A model generated the notes under the pieces. That model saw only the letters and a program-made list of their open reading frames with translations. It was not told the DNA's origin and ran no database searches. A program made the position numbers and the translations under genes. Shown in pieces: positions 6,352 to 11,158 of a stretch of 11,158 nt of DNA (positions are counted from its first letter, which is position 1; the number at the start of each line of letters is the position of its first letter). The stretch is from Hyphomicrobiales bacterium (GTDB lineage: Bacteria; Pseudomonadota; Alphaproteobacteria; Rhodobacterales; Rhodobacteraceae): positions 1 through 11,158 of the forward strand of contig PWLT01000004.1 of NCBI GenBank assembly GCA_003558415.1, read 5' to 3'.

Positions 6352-7209
6352 TCAGCCTTCGTCGTCGTTGCGCAGGGGCACCAAGAGCACCGGACGACGG
6401 GCGATTTCGCACAGATTTGCCGCGGTCGAGCCGATCACCATGCTTTCCACCCAGTTTTGTCCGTGCTTGCCGACAACGATCAGATCCGCGTTGCGCTCCG
6501 CGGCCAGTCGGGCAATGGCCTCCGAGGGTTTGCCCTCGGCGAGATGCGCCTCGGCCTTGCCCCCGGCGGCGGCGATCTCATGGGCGATGTTGTCGAGGGC
6601 TGCGCGCGCCATCACCCGCCAGCGCGCGTAGCGCCGCTGTTCGTCCGGGGTGACGACATGGAGCAAGTCAAAGACACCCGCATGTGGGGCCAGCATGGCC
6701 GCCGCGGCCTCCGCAGCCTGGGCCTGCGGCGAGAAATCGGTCGCCAGAATCACCCGTTGCAAGCCGGCGTGGCAGGTGCGCTCGCAGCCAACCGCGTCAT
6801 TGACCTCGATCCACTCCAGTCGAACCGGCAAGGTGGTCAAGTGGATGACCTCGCGCGCGACCGAACCGAGGAACAAGCCGCGCAGCATGTTCTGCCCGCG
6901 TGAGCCAACCACAATCAGATTGGCGCCATGTTCGCCCGCGGCGGAAAGTATGTCCTTCGCCACCTCTCCGGCGGCGCGGATCTCGACATCGACTTCAAGG
7001 CCGGCCTCACGCAGAGGCGCAGCGCGGTCCGACAGCCATGCCTCAAGGGGATCTCGGTTGCCGAATTCCGCTCCCTGGCCATAGCCGGTCTTCACGACAT
7101 GGGTCAGGATCACGCGCGCAACACCCATGTCACGCAGATCAGGCAGGCAATCGAGCAGCGGACCCTGCGCCGCGGAATAGTCAAGGGCGATGAGCGCAGT
7201 ACGAAACAT
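6352..7209 (-). CDS. Tandem-domain universal stress protein (UspA family)
   Basis: Cytoplasmic universal stress protein of 285 residues with two Usp domains. Domain 1 (about 1-135) begins [12 protein letters not shown] and has the nucleotide-binding signature G102-x2-G105-x9-G115-S. Domain 2 (about 150-280) begins RVILATDFSPQ and has G247-x2-G250-x9-G260-S, so both halves look able to bind ATP. The ATG at 7209 shares one base with the acr3 TGA (TGATG), showing coupled translation; the longer open frame up to 7761 lies inside acr3 and is rejected. It ends four bases before the arsC start. Its place between the exporter and the reductase shows it belongs to the arsenic operon and is presumably induced by arsenite; its specific role is unknown. 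Confidence 0.9.
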   Translation of the reverse strand: MFRTALIALDYSAAQGPLLDCLPDLRDMGVARVILTHVVKTGYGQGAEFGNRDPLEAWLSDRAAPLREAGLEVDVEIRAAGEVAKDILSAAGEHGANLIVVGSRGQNMLRGLFLGSVAREVIHLTTLPVRLEWIEVNDAVGCERTCHAGLQRVILATDFSPQAQAAEAAAAMLAPHAGVFDLLHVVTPDEQRRYARWRVMARAALDNIAHEIAAAGGKAEAHLAEGKPSEAIARLAAERNADLIVVGKHGQNWVESMVIGSTAANLCEIARRPVLLVPLRNDDEG

Positions 7210-8285
7210 CAGCTTTGTTCCTTCCTGCGGGGGGCTCGGATCGGGGTTTCCTCGGTCGGGAATCGATGGCGCGTTCGGTTCGCGAACCAGACCAGCGACA
7301 GCATCACCGGCACCTCGACCAGCACACCGACCACAGTAACGAGCGCCGCCACCGAGCCGAGCCCGAAAAGCCCGATCGCCACCGCCACGGCCAGTTCGAA
7401 ATGGTTCGACGTGCCGATCAGCGCGCATGGCGCGGCGACCTTGTGCGGCACGCCCCAGCGCCAGGCCGCGGCATACGCCAGTGCGAAAATGCCATAGGAC
7501 TGGATCAGGATCGGCACGGCGATCATGGCGATCAGCAGCGGGCGCTCGATGATCGCATCGCCCTGAAACCCGAACAGCAGAACCACCGTGCCCAGCAGCC
7601 CCAGAACCGAGAAGGGCTTGAGCCGCGACGTGAAGGCCGTGACCGCGCCCTCGGCCCGCGCCGCATCGGGCGCGCGGCGGGTCAAGATCAGCCGTGTCAG
7701 AACCCCGGCCACCAGCGGCACCACCACGAACAGAACCACCGACAGAAGCAGTGTGTCCCACGGCACGGTCACTTCGGTCAGCCCCAGCAGCAGCGCCACC
7801 AGCGGCGCATAGAGCACCACCATCACCACGTTGTTCACCGACACCTGCGCCAGCGTGTAGTTGGGATCGCCCTTGGTCAGCTGCGACCAGACGAACACCA
7901 TCGCCGTGCAGGGCGCAGCCCCCAGCAGGATCAGCCCGGCGATATATTCGCCCGCAGTTTCGGGTTCGATGAAGGGCGCAAAGACGAACTCGAAAAAGAT
8001 GATCCCCAGCACCGCCATGGTGAAGGGCTTGATCGCCCAGTTCACCGCCAGCGTGATGATCAACCCCTTGGGGCGTTCATGCACCCGCGCCAGGGCGGCG
8101 AAGTTCACCGCCACCATCATCGGGTAGATCATCACCCAGATCAGCAGGGCGATTACCAGATTGATCTGCCCGACCTCCCAGCCGGCGAGGGTTTCGAACA
8201 GGTCGGGAAACAGCGCGCCGAGCGCCAGCCCGGCGAGGATGCTCAGCCCGACCCAGACAGAGAGATAGCGTTCGAATGTGGACAT
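7209..8285 (-). CDS. acr3: Arsenite efflux transporter, Acr3 family
   Basis: Inner-membrane As(III) exporter of the Acr3 (BART) family, 358 residues with about ten hydrophobic helices. The ATG at 8285 ([20 protein letters not shown]) follows GAAGG by eight bases and lies ten bases after the arsR stop; the frame could extend to 8348 only inside arsR. Family signatures seen: [33 protein letters not shown] with C126, the conserved cysteine needed for transport in Acr3 proteins, and the late [18 protein letters not shown] with its conserved Glu. The C-terminus is a short basic cytoplasmic tail. It ends overlapping the usp start by one base. Confidence 0.95.
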   Translation of the reverse strand: MSTFERYLSVWVGLSILAGLALGALFPDLFETLAGWEVGQINLVIALLIWVMIYPMMVAVNFAALARVHERPKGLIITLAVNWAIKPFTMAVLGIIFFEFVFAPFIEPETAGEYIAGLILLGAAPCTAMVFVWSQLTKGDPNYTLAQVSVNNVVMVVLYAPLVALLLGLTEVTVPWDTLLLSVVLFVVVPLVAGVLTRLILTRRAPDAARAEGAVTAFTSRLKPFSVLGLLGTVVLLFGFQGDAIIERPLLIAMIAVPILIQSYGIFALAYAAAWRWGVPHKVAAPCALIGTSNHFELAVAVAIGLFGLGSVAALVTVVGVLVEVPVMLSLVWFANRTRHRFPTEETPIRAPRRKEQS

Positions 8286-8295
8286 GCGCCGGCCT

Positions 8296-8649
8296 TCAGG
8301 TGTTGTCAGGGATGACGCAGCAGGCGGGGTCGCTGGATGCCACCTCAAGCGCGCCGATCAGCGCTGCCAGCGGGGCCAGCGCACCGGGGGCAAGCGCATA
8401 GCAAACGCGGGGCGGGTCGATCTGCCCCTCGATCACACCCGCGGCCTTCAGAATGCGCAAATGTTCGGACACGGTCGATTGCGCCAGCCCCACTGCCTGC
8501 ACGATATCACCACCGATGCAGCCCGGCGTCCGCGCGAGCAGCGCAAGGATCTTCAGCCGCGCAGGATGCGCCAGCGCCTTGGCCAGTGCCGCAATCTGTT
8601 CGTCACTCGCATTTTTCGCAAGAGTTGTGCCCGAGAGCATGGACGCCAC
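8296..8649 (-). CDS. arsR: ArsR-family arsenic-responsive repressor
   Basis: Winged-helix metalloregulator that represses the operon until arsenite binds. The start is GTG at 8649 (117 residues) or ATG at 8640 (114 residues); upstream sequence does not decide. The helix-turn-helix covers about residues 47-70 ([27 protein letters not shown]) followed by the wing ([10 protein letters not shown]). The usual ELCVCDL arsenic site of E. coli ArsR is absent. Instead cysteines are C44, C83 and a vicinal pair C110-C111 near the C-terminus, so As(III) is probably bound in a different place, as in other relocated-site ArsR proteins (inference). It is the first gene of arsR-acr3-usp-arsC. Confidence 0.93.
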   Translation of the reverse strand: MASMLSGTTLAKNASDEQIAALAKALAHPARLKILALLARTPGCIGGDIVQAVGLAQSTVSEHLRILKAAGVIEGQIDPPRVCYALAPGALAPLAALIGALEVASSDPACCVIPDNT

Positions 8650-8650
8650 T

Positions 8651-8671
8651 TCGTTTATCGTCGTTAAACGA
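8651..8671. promoter_or_regulatory. ArsR operator (perfect 7-7-7 inverted repeat)
   Basis: TCGTTTA at 8651-8657 and TAAACGA at 8665-8671 form a perfect inverted repeat around a 7-base spacer. It starts two bases upstream of the GTG start of arsR and abuts the -10 element, so a bound repressor would cover the transcription start. This is the position and symmetry expected for autoregulation by ArsR. Confidence 0.75.
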
Positions 8672-8700
8672 TCAATAGGCGCATTTCAGAAGTGGCACAA
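8672..8700 (-). promoter_or_regulatory. Sigma-70 promoter of the arsR-acr3-usp-arsC operon
   Basis: On the minus strand: -35 TTGTGC (8695-8700), 17-base spacer, -10 TATTGA (8672-8677). Transcription would start inside the adjacent inverted repeat, which fits repression by ArsR. The hexamers are moderate matches to consensus. Confidence 0.6.
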
Positions 8701-9280
8701 GGGCTCGCGCAGCCTGCATCACATACAAACGAGGCCGGCTCGAACGCCCGCCAGGGGGGGCTTGCGCACTGTGGGCCGAGCGTCTGTTGTGGTCGAACAC
8801 CTCGATGCTGTCATCGGCTTTGGAAAGGGCGGTTGCAGGCTTTCGCTGCGGCGTGCTTGCGCGGCCGGTTTGATCTTGCAGCGCAGGCCATCCTTGTTGG
8901 GTGGGGACGGCGCCGGGTGCGGATGAATAGCCATCGGGGCAATCATGAGTGTCCCAGAGATGGGTCTTTTTCCGGGCAAGCAGCGCCAGCAATTCGTCAT
9001 AGCGGCCTGCCTCGAGCAGGCAGGAGAGCGTCAGCGTCCCTGCTGGGACGTGAATGAAGCGCTCATGATCGGCCCAGGCGGCCTCAATCATATCGAGGTC
9101 CCGGTCGGCATGCAGGTTCATCAGGGCGGGGAGGGCGGCAATCTGACCGAAGCAATGCGCGATCGGTACGAGATAATCGACACCGTCATCCTCGATCGCC
9201 TTGGTCGAGGATTTCCAGCTATAGGCACCTGCGCGCATGCCCGGCTTGAATGCCCATTTGTGTGTTGCCCTCGCCGCCAT
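8672..9280 (-). pseudogene. Remnant of a hypothetical gene (internal deletion, lost C-terminus)
   Basis: An open frame of 202 codons whose ATG follows the hipA TAG with no base between. The first 30 residues (basic, MAARATHKWAFKPGMRAGAYSW) resemble the start of a longer family of uncharacterised proteins I recall from Proteobacteria. The stretch from about DDGVDYLVPIAH to LLALLARKKTHLW (31-109) looks like a later, helical repeat part of such a protein, with acidic and Trp/His residues in regular order. The middle appears to be missing at about 9188-9200, where an 8-bp inverted repeat sits. After residue 109 (about 8953) the sequence becomes Pro/Ser/Arg-rich and unlike a folded protein, and the stop falls inside the ars promoter. 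I infer a decayed gene. A short but functional protein is possible. I see no other gene in 8675-8950. Confidence 0.5.
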
Positions 9281-10588
9281 CTACGACCTCCCCGCCATCC
9301 TCCGGGCGTTGGTCTCGATCGCCTCGGCCGTCTGTGCAACGTAGCCTATCGTGGCACCGGGAAGCGCGCTCACCTCGGCCGTGATCTTCTCCCGGTTGGC
9401 CACCAGTGCATCGACGATCTGCTGCATGCGGTTCTTCACATCGGTGGGGCGATAGCCGACGTCTCGGGCGATGGCTTCCCAGTGTCGTCCGGCAACCATG
9501 TCCGGATTGCGCTTCTTGCCGTCGATGGATTGGGCATAGGTCTTCACGACATGGGGCCATGACAGCACCGTCGAGACGTCATAAAGCGGCGCCAGGCGCG
9601 GCGCGGCACCCACCGGGAGGATCAGGGAATAGTTCTTCGCATGCGCGTCGGTGTTCGCGACAAGAAGGTTGAAGATGACCTGGTCCAGCAGCGCCAGCGC
9701 ATCGCTTGCGCTGACATGGCGTCCCGTCTCGAGGAGAGTTTTGAGGTCGAGCCCGGGCAGCGTGCCGCGCTCGTATTTCCGGCCGGGCGGCAGACCATTG
9801 GCCTGTGCAAAATCCTCTTGGTGCAGGCGCAGAAGCTGACCGCTACGCCCGACCCTGCGATCATAGCGAAGCACAGCAATGGCCGTCCGGTTTGACGACT
9901 GAAGGATGGTTGCTTGCGCGGCGTCGATCCCGACAGCCTGCGCCATCCGCAGACACCAGACCTCGTTCTCGGTAATGCCGGGCAGGTTCGGGTTGTCGGG
10001 CTTCACAATCAAGGTGGACGGCGCCCCGTTGAGGGGGATGGCGAGGAAGTCACCCTCCTGCGGGAGGCGCAGCACGGGCGCGCCCGTCTCGTCCAGCACC
10101 GCCAACGCGGACTTCTTCTGGCCGCCCGCCAGCGACTGACGCACGCCCTCCTCGCCAACCAGAAACGGTCGGCGACCGAGATCCTCGAAGTGGCGCTCGA
10201 GCGCCAGACGCGGATCCGCGCTGTCGTAGAAGGTGGTCAGCGGCTTGTAGGCCCACAGCGCACGATCCGTTGCCGCACCGAAGGAAAGAGCACCAGCGGT
10301 ATCGCCCCCGATCTCTGCCAGCACCGCGAGGACGTCCGCTTGGTCGAGGCCCAGAGACCTGGTCAGAACCTTGAGCTGGTCTTCCTCTGGCAAGAGGTTC
10401 GCCAGCCAAGGCGAGATGACGTCAGAGGGATAGGGTTCGGACCGAAGGGGCATCGTGACAGACAGGGGGAATGCCCCGGCCGTCTGCAGCCAGCGATCTG
10501 CATATCGGAAAGAGAGAGACCCATCAGCGGTGACGTCGACCTGCCCTACTGCGAGGCCATCAAACCAGACGGGAACAGACGCCGTCAC
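9281..10588 (-). CDS. hipA: HipA-type serine/threonine kinase toxin
   Basis: Type II toxin kinase of 435 residues; E. coli HipA phosphorylates glutamyl-tRNA synthetase and causes dormancy, but the target here is unknown. The GTG at 10588 overlaps the hipB stop (GTGA) and has GGAG seven bases upstream. The N-terminal subdomain (about 1-105) is followed by the P-loop-like SLAGGQKKSALA (152-163), where S152 corresponds to the autophosphorylated Ser150 of E. coli HipA. Next are the ATP-contact lysine K196 (LIVKP), E207-N208-E209, RYDR (241-244), LHQEDF (255-260), the catalytic loop ANTDAHAKN (311-319, D314) and the metal-binding LAPLYD (D337). All kinase residues I can check are present, so it is probably active. 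The only deviation is GGQ where GAQ is usual. The gene ends directly at the remnant open frame. Confidence 0.93.
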   Translation of the reverse strand: MTASVPVWFDGLAVGQVDVTADGSLSFRYADRWLQTAGAFPLSVTMPLRSEPYPSDVISPWLANLLPEEDQLKVLTRSLGLDQADVLAVLAEIGGDTAGALSFGAATDRALWAYKPLTTFYDSADPRLALERHFEDLGRRPFLVGEEGVRQSLAGGQKKSALAVLDETGAPVLRLPQEGDFLAIPLNGAPSTLIVKPDNPNLPGITENEVWCLRMAQAVGIDAAQATILQSSNRTAIAVLRYDRRVGRSGQLLRLHQEDFAQANGLPPGRKYERGTLPGLDLKTLLETGRHVSASDALALLDQVIFNLLVANTDAHAKNYSLILPVGAAPRLAPLYDVSTVLSWPHVVKTYAQSIDGKKRNPDMVAGRHWEAIARDVGYRPTDVKNRMQQIVDALVANREKITAEVSALPGATIGYVAQTAEAIETNARRMAGRS

Positions 10589-10875
10589 TGATAGTCTCCA
10601 AGGTCATATCCCTCGGAGGGCAACGTGGAACTGCGTGGGGGTGCGCTGCCTCCGTCGGCGATCAACGCGGTGAGGGGTACGCGCAGAGCGTCAGAGATCC
10701 GTTTCAGCGTGGTCAGCCGCGGATCGCGTTTGCCCGTTTCGATCAGGGAAAGCGCCGGGGCGCTGATACCGGTCAAGCGCGCCAGCTGCTCCAAGCTCAA
10801 TTTCTGCCCGGCACGGGTCTCACGGATCCGGCGGCCAGCATCGGCAAGGAGCTTGTTCTCAGCATCATCGGGCAT
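10585..10875 (-). CDS. hipB: HipB-like Xre-family antitoxin/repressor
   Basis: Antitoxin and autorepressor of 96 residues. The ATG at 10875 is chosen because AAGG lies eight bases upstream and the protein then starts MPDDAENKLLADAGRRIRETR; the open frame can be extended to a TTG at 10929, but that would lie inside the promoter. A Cro/C1-type helix-turn-helix lies at about 27-46 (SLEQLARLTGISAPALSLIE) in a domain from about 13 to 72. The C-terminal tail (SEGYDLGDYQ) is flexible and may reach HipA, as tails of HipB proteins do in known complexes (inference). It overlaps hipA by 4 bp. Confidence 0.9.
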   Translation of the reverse strand: MPDDAENKLLADAGRRIRETRAGQKLSLEQLARLTGISAPALSLIETGKRDPRLTTLKRISDALRVPLTALIADGGSAPPRSSTLPSEGYDLGDYQ

Positions 10876-10885
10876 CGTCGCAGCC

Positions 10886-10901
10886 TTACCCTTTTCGGTA
10901 A
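10886..10901. promoter_or_regulatory. HipB operator copy 1
   Basis: TTACC-cttttc-GGTAA, a perfect 5-6-5 inverted repeat next to the hipB ribosome-binding site and over the predicted transcription start. Its layout resembles the TATCC-N8-GGATA operators of E. coli HipB. Confidence 0.65.
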
Positions 10902-10929
10902 ATATAGGCCAAGTATGCGCCACTCTCAA
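10901..10929 (-). promoter_or_regulatory. Sigma-70 promoter of hipBA
   Basis: On the minus strand: -35 TTGAGA (10924-10929), 17-base spacer, -10 TATATT (10901-10906), a strong match. Transcription would start inside operator copy 1, giving a leader of about 20 bases. Operator copy 2 lies just upstream of the -35, so the two copies bracket the promoter. Confidence 0.7.
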
Positions 10930-10935
10930 GAGACT

Positions 10936-10951
10936 TTATCTTTAACGGTAA
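10936..10951. promoter_or_regulatory. HipB operator copy 2
   Basis: TTATC-tttaac-GGTAA, one mismatch between arms, starting 50 bp from copy 1 and directly upstream of the -35 element. Confidence 0.6.
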
Positions 10952-10986
10952 AACGCTATGCAGCTGAGCCATCGCTGATACGCCTC

Positions 10987-11002
10987 TTATCAAATAAGGT
11001 AA
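10987..11002. promoter_or_regulatory. HipB operator copy 3
   Basis: TTATC-aaataa-GGTAA, the same arms as copy 2, starting 51 bp further upstream. The regular 50-51 bp spacing (about five helical turns) suggests cooperative binding or looping. Confidence 0.55.
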
Positions 11003-11050
11003 GGCGCAGCAGGCGGGCTGGATCGCATTTTCGGCGTCCTGCGCTCCCGC

Positions 11051-11100
11051 GAATGCGGGCCAATGCACGCCGATGCGTGCGAGTGCACGCGAATGCGATT
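11051..11100. repeat. Five imperfect 10-bp tandem units
   Basis: Consecutive units are GAATGCGGGC, CAATGCACGC, CGATGCGTGC, GAGTGCACGC and GAATGCGATT; TGC at unit positions 4-6 is invariant. The array also contains the inverted repeat GCGTGC-gagt-GCACGC. It lies in the gene-free stretch upstream of hipBA (11003-11158). Iteron, protein-binding cluster or recombination-site accessory sequence are possible; nothing here decides. Confidence 0.55.
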
Positions 11101-11111
11101 TTTCTGTTTGT

Positions 11112-11132
11112 GTGTTGACGTGGTGTTGACGT
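11112..11132. repeat. 10-bp direct repeat GTGTTGACGT, two copies
   Basis: GTGTTGACGT occurs at 11112-11121 and again at 11123-11132, an 11-bp period, about one helical turn. It is close to the right edge and may belong to control of a gene beyond the window. TTGAC resembles a -35 hexamer, but no -10 at a proper distance is seen on the plus strand. Confidence 0.5.
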
Positions 11133-11158
11133 AAAATGCAAAATGGCCTGTGGTATCA

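Noticed and set aside
7210..7761. Upstream extension of the universal stress protein gene
   Set aside because: It overlaps acr3 and reads as Gly/Arg-rich shadow sequence; the ATG at 7209 gives a normal Usp start coupled to acr3.
7215..8315. Plus-strand open frame of 366 codons rich in His, Gln and Arg
   Set aside because: It is the antisense of acr3; composition is unlike a folded protein, and acr3 on the other strand has clear family motifs.
8675..8950. Transposase fragment between arsR and the remnant gene
   Set aside because: I looked in all frames for transposase motifs and terminal repeats and found none I could support.
11115..11158. Plus-strand promoter from TTGACG hexamers
   Set aside because: No acceptable -10 hexamer lies 16-18 bases downstream of either copy.
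1..11158. CRISPR array, tRNA or rRNA
   Set aside because: No regularly spaced long repeats and no tRNA- or rRNA-like sequences were seen.

Overview
The window looks like an accessory arsenic-metabolism island from a GC-rich alphaproteobacterium, probably of the Rhodobacteraceae type. The evidence is strong G/C at third codon positions, tightly overlapping genes and protein flavour; there is no rRNA or tRNA to confirm it. Every supported gene is on the minus strand, so transcription runs from high to low coordinates. The large plus-strand open frames are antisense shadows.

Right end (about 10585-11158 and hipA down to 9281): a hipBA-type toxin-antitoxin module. A small Xre/HipB-like repressor overlaps by GTGA a full-length HipA-type Ser/Thr kinase. 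Upstream are a good sigma-70 promoter and three copies of an inverted repeat (TTAYC-N6-GGTAA) spaced 50-51 bp. Further upstream is a gene-free stretch with five imperfect 10-bp tandem units and a 10-bp direct repeat. Directly after hipA comes a remnant of a hypothetical gene that looks internally deleted and loses its C-terminus just before the next promoter.

Middle (5955-8700): a compact arsenic resistance operon, arsR - acr3 - universal stress protein - arsC, with a promoter and a perfect 7-7-7 inverted-repeat operator before arsR. The arsC-like reductase has no ATG/GTG/TTG start in a usable place; the best start is an ATA codon behind a good Shine-Dalgarno sequence.

Left (1-5785): the regulatory and structural start of an anaerobic arsenite oxidase (arx) locus. 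arxX (periplasmic arsenite-binding protein), arxS (histidine kinase) and arxR (response regulator) form an overlapping three-gene unit. A 221-bp intergenic region then carries two nearly identical palindromes 33 bp apart and a -24/-12-like motif. After it come an iron-sulfur protein (arxB'-like) and the N-terminal 295 codons of a Tat-exported molybdopterin oxidoreductase carrying GRGWG, the sequence I associate with ArxA. The gene runs off the left edge.

Working model (inference): periplasmic arsenite is bound by ArxX, signalled through ArxS to ArxR, and switches on arxB'A and downstream genes, so arsenite can be an electron donor. The adjacent ArsR/Acr3/ArsC operon keeps cytoplasmic arsenic low. 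The main puzzle is that ArxR has lost the GAFTGA loop and the Walker B Asp-Glu pair expected of a sigma-54 activator.
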